Shown: one piece after another, positions 6,089 through 15,634 of the stretch
Layout of the letters: each line of letters begins with the position of its first letter
How positions within the stretch are numbered: the stretch's first letter is position 1
Assembly (NCBI GenBank): GCA_002839435.1
Contig: PGYA01000032.1
Location: 1 to 51,790, forward strand
Source: Candidatus Riflebacteria bacterium HGW-Riflebacteria-2
GTDB lineage: Bacteria; Muiribacteriota; Ozemobacteria; Ozemobacterales; Ozemobacteraceae
Length of the DNA stretch: 51,790 bases
Direction: 5' to 3'
The notes under the pieces: model-generated
Database searches by the model: none
Seen by the model: only the letters and a program-made list of their open reading frames with translations
What the model was told of the DNA's origin: nothing
Translations under genes and position numbers: made by a program

Positions 6089-8560
6089 ATGCATATAAAT
6101 TATCGTTTTATATCCTTGTCAACTTTGTTCCTGACAATATTGCTTAGTATTTTTTCGCTGCCGCTTATGTCGCAGACAGAAACGGCAGAAGCAGGACCGC
6201 AGGCGGTTGTGGCTTCAAGCCCGGAGCCGGTTGTTGACAAGTCCCTGGCCAGTATTGTTGTTAAGGCCGACGCTCTCAAAGAAGATTTTACTGCTCTTGC
6301 GACGAAAATAGCTGAAGTCAAAGATTTAAAGAAGTCGAGCGAAGACCTGGTCGAGAGTCGGGCGAGGTTGGCAGAGCTAAAAGCAAGGCATGAAAGTACC
6401 AGGACTTCTGGAGCTTACGGTTTTGAGCAGATTTCACAGTTGCGCAGTGATACCCGTCTTTTACTCGAAGCTATCGGCAAAAAGTCGGGGCTGGCCAGCG
6501 CAAAACTTGAACTGGCAGGTTCGCTCAAGCAAACCTGGAAAGCAAAAGAAGCCAGTTGGTCTGAAAGTAAAAGTGCTCTGAAAGGTGAAGTTGGTGAGTC
6601 GGTTCAGACAATATTCAAAGAGGCTGAAAAAATTATTAAACAGGCCCTTAAAGACATGGAAGGGATCGAAACTCCCCTGATCGTCTTCCAGCAGCAAACA
6701 CTCGACTTGCAGCGAGAGGGTCAGAGCCTTGCCAGTGAGCTTGACAAACTTCTGGTTGAAATGCGCCGAGATCTTTTTCGCAAGTCACGTCCGGCAATGT
6801 TTACGCCGACGTTTTTCAGGCAATTCACTTCAGAGACCTGGCATGAATTCTGGCTCGGTCTGGCAACACTGGAGCTGCCGACAGCAGAGTTTTATGCAAC
6901 CTATGGCTGGATATTCGTTCTGCAATTTATCATTTTTGCTGTGGCCATTTATTTCTTTAAAACTCTTAAAAGTAGAAAAATGGAACAGCTTAAGCTGGAT
7001 TTTATTTTGCAGCGCTATATTTCGGCCAGTATGTTGCTGGGTATACTTCTGCCCATGCCGTTTTTCGAAGACAAGCCACGACTGGTAAGCCTGGTGCTGG
7101 CAGGCATTGTCGCTATCAGTGCGGCCAGATTGGTGGCAGGTGTGATTGAGCGCCCCTGGCGTCGGCGCTTAATATACATGATAGTTACGCTATATCTGCT
7201 GGTGCAGTTTTTTAATTTTATTTCACTGCCGATGACTCTGATGCGCACTTTTACCGCTTTTGTCGGTCTTGCCGGCGTTCTTTTCTGCCGCTGGCGAGCC
7301 AGGGCCAATAAAGATGACAGCAGTTCGGTTCTTTTTGTGACAGGCGTTAAGATTGGTGGCGTAACGATGCTGCTGGTATTACTGACTCAAGTTGCCGGTT
7401 ATGTGGCAATGTCCAGCCATTTGCTCGATATTATGATTAAAACCATTTTTCTTGGGCTTATCGCCTGGATGATCGATCTGGTAATCCGCGGTGCTCTTGA
7501 ATTGCTTTTCGATAATGAACTGCTCCGGAAAAGCAAACTGATAGACAAGCATCATAAGCTTTTTATCAAACGTGGCCACTTGATTGTAGATATAGCTGTC
7601 GTGTTTATGGCGGTGGCGAACATGCTGTATGTGTGGGGACTTTTTGATAACTCTTCGCATGCCGCAACCGCTATTCTCGCTCTGGGTGTCAGCTTCCAGG
7701 GTGTGAACCTCACAATAGGCCTGCTGGTCTCGGCTATTGTGGCTCTGTATCTGGCATTATTCGCTTCATGGCTGATACAGACGATTCTTAACGAAGAGGT
7801 TTACCCGCGCAAAAAGGTTGACCGCGGCGTTGGTATCTCGATCAACCGGCTCATTTCGTATGCCTTTGTCGTTGTTGGTATCTCCATGGCCTTTTCGACG
7901 CTGGGAATCGGCATGCAGAACCTGACGGTAATCATCGGTGCTCTCGGCGTCGGTATCGGTTTCGGCTTGCAGAACATCGTTAACAATTTTGCCAGCGGTC
8001 TGATTCTGCTCTTCGAGCGCTCAATAAAAGTCGGCGATGTCGTACAGATCAATGGCGAATGGGGCCTGATAAAGAATCTCGGGTTACGCGCTACTGTGGT
8101 AGAAACCTTCGACCGCTCTGAACTCATTGTGCCCAACAGCGATCTTGTCTCTGCGACAGTAACCAACTGGACCCTGACCGATCGTCAGGTGCGCCTGATC
8201 ATACCGGTGGGTGTCGCTTATGGTTCAGATGTCGATCTGGTTACCCGCCTGTTGTTGCAAATTACCGAGGAAAACCCCGTTGTCATGAAGTTTCCAGCTC
8301 CCATTGTTCTGTTCTTGAATTTCGGCGCGAGTTCGCTCGACTTTGAACTGCGCTGCTGGGTGGCTGACATTGATAAACGCCTGACTATCAAAGACGAGAT
8401 CAATCGCGAAATCGATCGCCTGTTTCGCGAACACAATATCGAAATTCCTTTCTCGCAGCACGATCTGCACATTCGCAGCATCGATACACCAGCCAGGGCC
8501 GCCTTGTCAGAAATCAAAAGTGTTGATGCAACTGCACCGGCTTCTGTTGTCAGCAAATGA
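6089..8560 (+). CDS. Large mechanosensitive channel, MscS/MscK type
   Basis: The product is 823 residues from the ATG at 6089, chosen over the TTG at 6071 because GGGGGGT sits four bases upstream. A signal peptide (ending SLPLMS-QT) is followed by a periplasmic coiled-coil region of about 200 residues rich in Lys, Glu and Ala, then about ten membrane helices. The C-terminal part carries the MscS pore and beta domain: GIGFGLQNIVNNFASGLILL near residue 620, then FERSIKVGDVVQINGEWG and IVPNSDLVSATVTNWT. This architecture fits the MscK/YjeP group, which release solutes on hypo-osmotic shock. Its stop overlaps the photolyase start (ATGA), an odd but clear translational coupling. Confidence 0.9.
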   Translation: MHINYRFISLSTLFLTILLSIFSLPLMSQTETAEAGPQAVVASSPEPVVDKSLASIVVKADALKEDFTALATKIAEVKDLKKSSEDLVESRARLAELKARHESTRTSGAYGFEQISQLRSDTRLLLEAIGKKSGLASAKLELAGSLKQTWKAKEASWSESKSALKGEVGESVQTIFKEAEKIIKQALKDMEGIETPLIVFQQQTLDLQREGQSLASELDKLLVEMRRDLFRKSRPAMFTPTFFRQFTSETWHEFWLGLATLELPTAEFYATYGWIFVLQFIIFAVAIYFFKTLKSRKMEQLKLDFILQRYISASMLLGILLPMPFFEDKPRLVSLVLAGIVAISAARLVAGVIERPWRRRLIYMIVTLYLLVQFFNFISLPMTLMRTFTAFVGLAGVLFCRWRARANKDDSSSVLFVTGVKIGGVTMLLVLLTQVAGYVAMSSHLLDIMIKTIFLGLIAWMIDLVIRGALELLFDNELLRKSKLIDKHHKLFIKRGHLIVDIAVVFMAVANMLYVWGLFDNSSHAATAILALGVSFQGVNLTIGLLVSAIVALYLALFASWLIQTILNEEVYPRKKVDRGVGISINRLISYAFVVVGISMAFSTLGIGMQNLTVIIGALGVGIGFGLQNIVNNFASGLILLFERSIKVGDVVQINGEWGLIKNLGLRATVVETFDRSELIVPNSDLVSATVTNWTLTDRQVRLIIPVGVAYGSDVDLVTRLLLQITEENPVVMKFPAPIVLFLNFGASSLDFELRCWVADIDKRLTIKDEINREIDRLFREHNIEIPFSQHDLHIRSIDTPARAALSEIKSVDATAPASVVSK

Positions 8561-9978
8561 CGGCACTGCTGTGGTTCCGGCGTGACCTGCGGGTAAATGA
8601 TAATCGCGCACTGTATAATGCCGTGCAGGCCGGTGGCGGTGTCGTAGCCGTGGCATTCGTTACGCCGCAGCAGTGGCAGAAGCAGAACGAAGCATCGGCA
8701 AAGATCAGTTTCTGGTTGGCCGGTCTTGAGGAATTGGCCAGCAGGCTCGCCGGGCTTGGCATTGCCTTGCATCTCGAAGAAGTTGCCGATAATGCTGCTA
8801 TTCCTGGGGCTCTGAGCCGGGTTTCCCATCAGCATGCATGCAGTGCCCTGTATTTTAATCGAGAATACGGTTATTACGAGCAGCAGCGCGACGAGTCCGT
8901 GCAAAAGACCATGCAGGCGCAGAAAATCAGGATATTTGCTTTTGATGACCGCCTGCTGATCGAGCCCGGGCGACTGTTGACCGGTTCTGGCGGTTATTAC
9001 ACGGTATTCACGCCGTTCAAGAAATCCTGGCTCGGTCTGCTGCCACGTGTGGATGTTGATCCTTTGCCGGTTCCCGATTCGGTTGCTGCCTCGTTGTCTC
9101 CACGCAAACTGCCGTTAGACGAAATCAGCCACAAGCTAGGGTTGCCCGACTGGTGCAGAGATATGTGGCCTGCCGGTGAATTGGCAGCGCAGAAACGTCT
9201 CGCTGATTTCGTCAGACATGGCCTCGAGAAATACCATGAATCGCGCGATCTGCCGGCAGTCGATGGCACCAGCTGCCTTTCACCCTGGCTGGCATGCGGC
9301 GCGCTTTCCCCGCGCCAGTGTCTGGCTGCGGTCAGACGCGAAAATAAAAAATGGCCGGCAGAAGGCACCGGTGCCGAAACCTGGCTGAACGAACTGATCT
9401 GGCGTGATTTTTATGCACACGTTGTCGTTGGCTTCCCCCGGGTGAGCCGTGCTCAGCCTTTTCAAAAAAAGACGACTGCGTTGAAGTGGCGCTATGACGA
9501 TCATGATCTGCAGGCCTGGCAGACCGGCCAGACCGGCTACCCGATTGTCGATGCCGCGATGCGGCAGCTTAACCAGACGGGCTGGATGCACAATCGCCTG
9601 CGCATGGTCGCTGCCATGTTTTTGAGCAAGCACCTGCTCATCGACTGGCGGCTGGGCGAGAAGTATTTTATGCAGCATCTGCTCGATGGCGACCTGGCCG
9701 CCAATAATGGCGGCTGGCAGTGGTCGGCTTCGACCGGCACTGATGCGGTACCATATTTTAGAATCTTTAATCCTTTCAGTCAGAGCCAGCGTTTCGATGC
9801 CAACGGCAGTTTTATCAGGCGCTACTGCCCTGAACTGGAGCCGGTCAGCGCCGCGGCCCTGCATGATCCGGTGAAGCTTGCCAGTGAAATTGCAAAGAAA
9901 AAAATCAGCTATCCGGCGCCGGTGGTCGATCATAAGGTAGCGAGAGAACGCGCGCTGGCGGCGTTCAAGAATTTGTAA
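8557..9978 (+). CDS. phrB: Deoxyribodipyrimidine photolyase, class I
   Basis: The 473-residue protein is full length for class I CPD photolyases. The N-terminal antenna-binding domain starts TALLWFRRDLRVNDNRAL. The C-terminal FAD domain shows the family run from WLNELIWRDFYAHV through GYPIVDAAMRQLNQTGWMHN, RLRMVAAMFLSKHLLIDWR and GDLAANNGGWQWSASTGTDA to RIFNPFSQSQRFD. It repairs cyclobutane pyrimidine dimers using light and reduced FAD. The ATG overlaps the channel gene stop, and the purine permease follows after 22 bases, so the three may be one transcript. A photolyase in an apparent anaerobe implies at least occasional exposure to light. Confidence 0.95.
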   Translation: MTALLWFRRDLRVNDNRALYNAVQAGGGVVAVAFVTPQQWQKQNEASAKISFWLAGLEELASRLAGLGIALHLEEVADNAAIPGALSRVSHQHACSALYFNREYGYYEQQRDESVQKTMQAQKIRIFAFDDRLLIEPGRLLTGSGGYYTVFTPFKKSWLGLLPRVDVDPLPVPDSVAASLSPRKLPLDEISHKLGLPDWCRDMWPAGELAAQKRLADFVRHGLEKYHESRDLPAVDGTSCLSPWLACGALSPRQCLAAVRRENKKWPAEGTGAETWLNELIWRDFYAHVVVGFPRVSRAQPFQKKTTALKWRYDDHDLQAWQTGQTGYPIVDAAMRQLNQTGWMHNRLRMVAAMFLSKHLLIDWRLGEKYFMQHLLDGDLAANNGGWQWSASTGTDAVPYFRIFNPFSQSQRFDANGSFIRRYCPELEPVSAAALHDPVKLASEIAKKKISYPAPVVDHKVARERALAAFKNL

Positions 9979-10000
9979 CAGGATTAATCTGGAGGAAAAA

Positions 10001-11308
10001 ATGCTCGAACGACTTTTTAAGCTCAGAGAAAACGGCACAGACATTAAAACCGAGATTCTGGCAGGTATAACCACGTTTTTGACCATGGCTTACATACTGG
10101 CGGTTAACCCAATGATTCTCGAAAGTGCCGGAATGCCATTTGCGGGCGTGCTGACTGCAACCATTCTGGTAGCAGCTATTTCGAGCATTCTGATGGGTCT
10201 GGTAGCCAATCTGCCCTTCGCTCTGGCGCCAGGTATGGGCATCAATGCGTTTTTTACTTTCAGCATGGTAATCGGCATGAAAATGCCATGGCAGACAGCC
10301 CTGGGAGCGGTGTTTGTCTCGGGTGTCATCTTTATGCTGATGACCCTGTTCAAATTGCGCGAAGCCATTGTCAGGGCGATTCCACACTGTGTCAGGCTGG
10401 GTGTTGCTGCCGGCATCGGCCTGTTCCTCTGCCTGCTTGCGCTTAAATCTGCAGGTTTTATTGTTGCCAGTCCTGCTACCCTGATCGGTTTCGGGGGGTT
10501 CAACGCGCCGGTCGTCATTTTTCTGATTGGTCTGGCTTTTACCATTCTGCTCGAGCACCGCAAGATTCGTGGTAGTCTGCTGCTCGGTATCATTTTTACG
10601 ACAGTTCTGGCTCTGGCGCACGGTCGCCTGTGGTCGGGAGAAGCCTTTGTCAAGGTTCCCGAGGCTTTTACCGGCTCGCCAGATTTCACTTCAGTATTCT
10701 TTCAGCTCGATATCAGAGCTGCTTTGAATGTCGGTATTGCCGGCGCCGTTTTTACCCTGCTGTTTACTGACCTTTTCGACTCGATTTCGACTTTTCTCGG
10801 TGTCGCTTCCGTCGCCAATATGATCGATGAAAACGGCGAGCCGCGAAATTTTCAGAAGGCACTGCTGGTTGATGCTATTTCGACAACGCTTTCGGGGCTG
10901 GTCGGCAGCAGTTCGGGTACTACTTATGTCGAAAGTGCCGCCGGCGTCGAACAGGGTGGCCGCACCGGCCTGACCGCCCTGGTTACCGGATTCCTTTTTT
11001 TGCCCTTTCTCTGGTTTGCCCCGATGTTGCAGATGATTCCGGCTTGCGCTGTTGCGCCGGCTTTGCTGCTGGTCGGCTTTTTCATGCTGCGCGCGATTTC
11101 CGGCATCGACTGGAAGGATTACGAAACCGGCTTGCCGGCTTTTATTGCTCTGATCCTGATTCCATTCACCTTTTCGATCAGTCAGGGCATCAGCTGGAGC
11201 CTGATTTTGTTCGTGCTGCTGCGCGTTTTCAGTGGCAAAGTAAGACAGGTCGAACTCATGCAGTGGATCGTAGTGGCCTTCGCCGCCCTGGCCCTGTATT
11301 TATCGTAA
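10001..11308 (+). CDS. NCS2-family purine (adenine/guanine/hypoxanthine) permease
   Basis: The 435-residue protein matches the AzgA-type NCS2 permeases (PbuG/AdeP/GhxP): start LFKLRENGTDIKTEILAGIT, then TTFLTMAYILAVNP, and the substrate-site motif FALAPGMGINAFFTF. Helix 8-10 signatures FTLLFTDLFDSISTFLGVA and GSSSGTTYVESAAGVEQGGR are intact. About 12-14 membrane helices are expected. It imports purine bases with protons. GGAGG precedes the ATG by six bases. Which purine it prefers cannot be read from the sequence. It is convergent, with a gap of 3 bases, to the methyltransferase gene. Confidence 0.92.
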   Translation: MLERLFKLRENGTDIKTEILAGITTFLTMAYILAVNPMILESAGMPFAGVLTATILVAAISSILMGLVANLPFALAPGMGINAFFTFSMVIGMKMPWQTALGAVFVSGVIFMLMTLFKLREAIVRAIPHCVRLGVAAGIGLFLCLLALKSAGFIVASPATLIGFGGFNAPVVIFLIGLAFTILLEHRKIRGSLLLGIIFTTVLALAHGRLWSGEAFVKVPEAFTGSPDFTSVFFQLDIRAALNVGIAGAVFTLLFTDLFDSISTFLGVASVANMIDENGEPRNFQKALLVDAISTTLSGLVGSSSGTTYVESAAGVEQGGRTGLTALVTGFLFLPFLWFAPMLQMIPACAVAPALLLVGFFMLRAISGIDWKDYETGLPAFIALILIPFTFSISQGISWSLILFVLLRVFSGKVRQVELMQWIVVAFAALALYLS

Positions 11309-11311
11309 TTT

Positions 11312-11902
11312 TTATTTTTTGCACCAGTAGACGATGGCGGGGGGAACGTTGCCCCAGACTACCGGGCTGACCTTTACTTCAGAAAAGTGCTGCTTCAGCT
11401 TGCTGCGAAATCTGATCCCGGAAGGCAGAACCAGCCCATGCAGGTAGGCAAAGGTCGAAAAAACACCGCCCTTGCGTAGTCCAGCCTGGGTTTCGTAGAG
11501 TATTTCGTCTTGCAGACTTTCTGGAAATGAGGCCCAGGGCAGGCCACTGATTACCGCGTCAGCATGTTTGACGCCAAACTGCCGCAGATATTTTCTGATC
11601 TCTGAGGCTGAATCCTGAAAAATCGGTATCTCAGGCACCTGGGCGCAGGCAATACGGTTCATATGCTCGTTGAGTTCGAGGCCGAAAAATATCGTGCGGT
11701 TCTTATGCAGGTGCTTGAGTACCTGGCGGGTAAAGGCACCGGTGCCGGGACCGTATTCAACGATGACCCGGGCGCGTTCAAAATTGATTTTCTCGATCAT
11801 GCGGTTTGCCAGCTTGCTCGAACTCGGCGCGATCGCCCCTATTGTCCGGGGTTCGCGACAGAATTGTTTTACAAAGTGCCAGCTGCTCACAAATTCAACC
11901 AC
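11312..11902 (-). CDS. Class I SAM methyltransferase, phospholipid N-methyltransferase-like
   Basis: The 196-residue protein resembles the PmtA / rRNA-dimethylase-like family. It has the N-terminal VKQFCREPRTIGAIAPSS, the SAM-binding motif VIVEYGPGTGAFTRQVL (about residues 46-62), and the late motif ADAVISGLPWASFP. The end, VVWGNVPPAIVYWCKK, is typical of phosphatidylethanolamine N-methyltransferases of this family. These act on membrane phospholipids; an rRNA role is less likely given the short length. The frame opens with GTG at 11902, but the GTG at 11890 has a better spaced AGGTGG and gives a start at SSWHFVKQF. The enzyme may methylate phosphatidylethanolamine, but that is inference. Confidence 0.8.
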   Translation of the reverse strand: MVEFVSSWHFVKQFCREPRTIGAIAPSSSKLANRMIEKINFERARVIVEYGPGTGAFTRQVLKHLHKNRTIFFGLELNEHMNRIACAQVPEIPIFQDSASEIRKYLRQFGVKHADAVISGLPWASFPESLQDEILYETQAGLRKGGVFSTFAYLHGLVLPSGIRFRSKLKQHFSEVKVSPVVWGNVPPAIVYWCKK

Positions 11903-12012
11903 CTGAATCAGTATCTGGTGATTATAAACCTCTTTCCCGGAATTGCCAATTCCATTTCGGTGATTATCTGTCTGTGTGTTAGAATGGCGTGAATGAATCG
12001 GGAGGTCGAGAT

Positions 12013-13080
12013 ATGCTGCCTTTTGTCAAAAAGGGGATCGCTGAATCAAAAGCCGGCAACCCACAGGGAACCATTGTAAACTTTGCGCCTGACCGCTCTG
12101 GTCAGACTGTCGTCGAGTTCTTCAACTACGATCAGGTTCGCTGTTCTGAGGGTAAGGTGATCGAGTCGTCAGAACTCGCTAAGATAAAACGGTTTGAGGG
12201 AATCAGCTGGTTGTGTTTCTTCGGACTCGGCGATGTCGAAATGCTGCGCCAGACCGCTGAGACCTACGGAATAAACCCGCTGTCGATCGAAGACATTCTC
12301 AACCCCGATCATCGCCCGAAACTTGAAGTGTTCGACAATTACCTGCTGATAATAGTTAAAATGATTGATATCAGCGAAGAAGGTCGCCTGACCAGCGAGC
12401 AGGTCAGTTTCGTTATTGGCGAGAACTACGTGTTGACCTTTCAGGAACGGCCCGGCGACATTTTCGACCCAATCCGTGACCGCCTGCGCAAAAACATCGG
12501 GCGTATCCGCAGCATGGCTTCAGATTATCTCGCGCTGTCACTTGTCGATGTGGTTATCGATAACTATTTTGTCGTGCTCGAGGCTCTTGCGGCAGCGCTT
12601 GAAGAGCTCGAACTGACCTTGCTGAAGACGCCTGACGATTTCGAGGGTCGCGATGTCCACGAGCTCAAAATGCAGCTGTTTTACATGCGCAAGATCAGCT
12701 GGCCGCTGCGCGAAATCGCTGCCGCCCTTTTGCGCACCGAATCTCCACTGCTCCGCCATGAAAGCCGTGTCTATTTTCGCGACATTTACGACCACACCGT
12801 GCATGTTCTCGAAACATCTGAAACCCTGCGCGAAGTATCGATCGGTGTTTATGACCTGTATATCTCGCACATCAGCATGCGCATGAACGATACCATGCGC
12901 ACACTGACTATCATTGCGACTATTTTTATTCCGCTGACCTTCATTGCCGGCGTCTATGGCATGAACTTCGAGAACATGCCCGAACTCAAATGGGCATGGG
13001 GCTATTATGGCACCCTGGTGCTGATGATTCTCGTCGCTCTGGCCATGCTGGCCTGGTTTCGCCGACGCCGCTGGCTGTAA
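12013..13080 (+). CDS. corA: CorA-type magnesium/cobalt transporter
   Basis: The 355-residue product starts at the ATG at 12013, chosen because GGGAGGT lies six bases upstream; the in-frame ATG at 11989 has none. A large cytoplasmic alpha/beta domain includes WLCFFGLGDVEMLRQTAE, IEDILNPDHRPKLEVFDNYL and a long helix region. Two C-terminal membrane helices follow with the signature YGMNF (GMN near residues 316-318) and the acidic loop ENMPELKW. The tail ends in RRRRWL, as in CorA proteins that close the pore with a basic ring. It mediates passive Mg2+ uptake. It is convergent with kamE with only six bases between, and no terminator was seen. Confidence 0.95.
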   Translation: MLPFVKKGIAESKAGNPQGTIVNFAPDRSGQTVVEFFNYDQVRCSEGKVIESSELAKIKRFEGISWLCFFGLGDVEMLRQTAETYGINPLSIEDILNPDHRPKLEVFDNYLLIIVKMIDISEEGRLTSEQVSFVIGENYVLTFQERPGDIFDPIRDRLRKNIGRIRSMASDYLALSLVDVVIDNYFVVLEALAAALEELELTLLKTPDDFEGRDVHELKMQLFYMRKISWPLREIAAALLRTESPLLRHESRVYFRDIYDHTVHVLETSETLREVSIGVYDLYISHISMRMNDTMRTLTIIATIFIPLTFIAGVYGMNFENMPELKWAWGYYGTLVLMILVALAMLAWFRRRRWL

Positions 13081-13086
13081 TGCAGC

Positions 13087-13875
13087 TTATTTGGGGTTGC
13101 GTCTGACGAATTCTTCGATGAAGAAGGAGGCGACGTGCTCGGCAAATTTGCCCGGGCCGAAGCCGGCGTCGTAGCCGAGTTCTTTGGCCAGGTCGTTGTT
13201 GATGCGCGGCCCGCCGGCGATGAGAATTACCTTGTCGCGCAGACGCGAGGCTTCAAGCAGTTCAACCAGCTCGACGAGGTTAGTCACGTGAACGTCTTTC
13301 TGGGTGACTGTTTGTGAAACCAGCAATACGTCGGCCTTCAGCTCGGTCGCTTTTTTTACGAATTCTTCGTTGGCGACCTGGCTGCCGAGGTTGTAGGCTT
13401 CGATCATTTCGTAGCGTTCGAGCCCGTAATGACCGGCGTAGCCTTTCATGTTCATGATCGCGTCGATGCCGACTGTGTGTGCATCGGTGCCGGTACTGGC
13501 TCCAACCACGACAAGCTTGCGGCCAACATTTTGTTTGATGAACTCGTCGATGCCATGCATGTCGAGCACCTGGCTGTCGATGGTGCTGACCTTGATTGTA
13601 GTCACATCAACAGTATGCGAGAGGTTGCCGTATACTACGAAGAAGCTGAATTCCTTGTCGAGAGCCTCGTGATGGGCGACCAGCACGTCGGTCAGTCCCA
13701 TTTTTACGCCGAGTTGACGGGCGGCTTCGATAGCGCGCTCGTTGTCGGCTATTGGCAGGGTGAAACTGAGCTGAACCTTGCCATCGTTCATAGTGTCGCC
13801 ATAGGGTTTAACTTTGGTCAGATCGAGTGTCTGGCAGAAATTTCTGGCTTTGGTCGAATATAATCCGCTGCTCAT
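13087..13875 (-). CDS. kamE: Lysine 5,6-aminomutase beta subunit (B12-binding)
   Basis: The 262-residue protein carries the cobalamin-binding signature GASTGTDAHTVGID, with the axial His at residue 133, and the PLP-binding Lys at residue 144 (MNMKGYAGHYG). These are the same positions known in the clostridial enzyme. The C-terminal Rossmann domain contains ADVLLVSQTVTQKDVH and LIAGGPRINNDLAKELGYD. With KamD it moves the epsilon-amino group of beta-lysine (or lysine) to carbon 5, giving 3,5-diaminohexanoate. The ATG overlaps the kamD stop (ATGA) and its GGGAGG lies in kamD, so the subunits are translated in step. Confidence 0.96.
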   Translation of the reverse strand: MSSGLYSTKARNFCQTLDLTKVKPYGDTMNDGKVQLSFTLPIADNERAIEAARQLGVKMGLTDVLVAHHEALDKEFSFFVVYGNLSHTVDVTTIKVSTIDSQVLDMHGIDEFIKQNVGRKLVVVGASTGTDAHTVGIDAIMNMKGYAGHYGLERYEMIEAYNLGSQVANEEFVKKATELKADVLLVSQTVTQKDVHVTNLVELVELLEASRLRDKVILIAGGPRINNDLAKELGYDAGFGPGKFAEHVASFFIEEFVRRNPK

Positions 13876-15431
13876 GCTTTACCTCCCTGCTGCATCAATT
13901 CAATGAACGGGTTGAAATAGCCGTCTTGCTTGGTGGCGACGCCGTCGAGACCTTTGCCACCGTTCAGCGGGCGCTTAACGCCGGCGAATCGACCCATTTC
14001 GAGGGTTTTAAAGAGGCCGTCGCTTCTGATTGTTTCGAGCATGGCGACGGCTTCGCGCAGCACCTGATTGGCACGCTGTTCCATGATGCCGCCGGATTTG
14101 AATTCGATTTCATTGCCAAGATCGGCCATGGTATTGAAAATATAACGGGCATTTTCGATTGACAGCGCGCGGTCTGACATCAGCGGCGTGTGAATGGCTT
14201 CAGTAAGCATTCCGAGCAGGTGTACCTTCTGACCGGTCATGATGGTAACCATGTTGAACAGGGCATCCTGGATATGGCCTCTGAAAATATTGCCGGTTTT
14301 GAACTTGGTAGGCGGCATGTATTTGAGCGGGGCTTTCGGAAAAATTTCGCGCGCCATCTGCGCCTGCGCGAGCTCATAGAGAAAGCCGTTTTTGAGGTCG
14401 GGCGTGATTTCAAAAGCATGCCCGAGCCCCTGCTGTTCTTCGGGAACACCCGACATGAGGGCAAACTGCTCGTTGATCAGCTGTGACGCCAGCACTGTGT
14501 GTGCTTCTTCGACGGCGTCGGCGGTGGTCAGATAGTTGTCTTCACCGGTGTTGATAATGACGCCGGCAAAACCGTTGATCATGCGTGAAAAGTGCTGGTC
14601 GATCATCGTTCGCTGCATGTTGATGTCGCGAAACAGAATGCCGTAAAGCGCATCGTTGAGCATCATGTCAAGGCGTTCGAGCGCGCCCATGGCGGCGATT
14701 TCCGGCATGCACAGCCCCGAGCAGTAATTGCAGAGACGGATGTAGCGTCCGTGTTTTTCAGAAGCTTCGTCGAGCGCTTCGCGCATCAGCCGAAAGTTTT
14801 CCTGGGTCGCAAAGGTGCCGCCGAAGCCCTCGGTCGTGGCACCATAAGGCACGAAATCGAGCAGGCTCTGGCCGGTGGTTCTTATAACTGCGATGACGTC
14901 GGCGCCCTGCGCCGCGGCAGCTCTGGCCTGGGTAATGTCTTCATAGATGTTGCCGGTGGCCACGATTACATAGATGTACGGACCCTGCTTGTCGCCAAAA
15001 CGGCCAAGAAATTCTTCGCGTCTTTCACGGTTTGTTTTGATACGTGCGACGGTCTGGCGGGCGGCGGTATCGACCTTTGCTCTGATTTCGAACATATCGG
15101 CCATTTTAAGTTTGGTAATGTCGAGTTCGCCGGCGGCAACCGCTTCGGCGATCTGCTGCGGCGTTTTGTCAGTCTGTATCATGGCGTTGCCGAGATAGGC
15201 CGACAGGCCAAGACCGAGGCCGCCGGCATTCTTAATGCTCTCTACGACAAGGTTGGGCAACGGTACCTCGTAGGTATCGACGCCGTCGATTCCCAGTAGA
15301 CGCGCGCAGGTGCGCTCTATGGTGACGCTGGTGTGCTGCAGAATGAAGCGCTGCGTATCTTCTGCGATGGTGCGGGCGGCCTGGCGGGCTTTTTCTACTG
15401 CGGCAAAATCAAGATTCAGCTTGCTTTTCAT
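13872..15431 (-). CDS. kamD: Lysine 5,6-aminomutase alpha subunit
   Basis: The 519 residues fit the family length of about 515-520. Recognisable segments are ETYEVPLPN-like DTYEVPLPNLVVESI, GLGLGLSAYLGNAMIQT, KQGPYIYVIVATGNIYEDI, and DVIAVIRTTGQSLLDFVPYG. The subunit forms the TIM-barrel that holds the PLP-bound substrate radical. The ribosome site AAGGAAAG lies 3-8 bases before the ATG and a TATAAT lies about 40 bases upstream. The kamDE pair lies 17 kb from the remaining lysine genes, next to unrelated genes, so this step has its own promoter here. Confidence 0.96.
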   Translation of the reverse strand: MKSKLNLDFAAVEKARQAARTIAEDTQRFILQHTSVTIERTCARLLGIDGVDTYEVPLPNLVVESIKNAGGLGLGLSAYLGNAMIQTDKTPQQIAEAVAAGELDITKLKMADMFEIRAKVDTAARQTVARIKTNRERREEFLGRFGDKQGPYIYVIVATGNIYEDITQARAAAAQGADVIAVIRTTGQSLLDFVPYGATTEGFGGTFATQENFRLMREALDEASEKHGRYIRLCNYCSGLCMPEIAAMGALERLDMMLNDALYGILFRDINMQRTMIDQHFSRMINGFAGVIINTGEDNYLTTADAVEEAHTVLASQLINEQFALMSGVPEEQQGLGHAFEITPDLKNGFLYELAQAQMAREIFPKAPLKYMPPTKFKTGNIFRGHIQDALFNMVTIMTGQKVHLLGMLTEAIHTPLMSDRALSIENARYIFNTMADLGNEIEFKSGGIMEQRANQVLREAVAMLETIRSDGLFKTLEMGRFAGVKRPLNGGKGLDGVATKQDGYFNPFIELMQQGGKA

Positions 15432-15468
15432 CGTCTTTCCTTACTTGCTGTAAATATTTTGTGGCACA

Positions 15469-15474
15469 ATTATA
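15469..15474 (-). promoter_or_regulatory. Candidate -10 element for kamDE
   Basis: Minus-strand TATAAT lies 38-43 bases upstream of the kamD ATG. No good -35 hexamer is visible 16-18 bases before it; the region there is T-rich. Confidence 0.4.
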
Positions 15475-15634
15475 ACGCTAAAAACTCAAAAACGCAGCCC
15501 TTTTTAATACTGCAACGGACAAACACAAACTGCTTGCCCTGGAAATTAAGGCAGGGTATCCTGTAAAAAATATGTAATACTGTCGGCTGTTAAGTTGACA
15601 AACTTCTTGTGCTGGCGGATATGCGAGAGAAGAT

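Noticed and set aside
9280..10086. 268-residue minus-strand frame
   Set aside because: It lies antisense to photolyase, whose motifs are intact throughout.
14592..15299. 235-residue plus-strand frame
   Set aside because: It is antisense to kamD and is a shadow of its codon usage.
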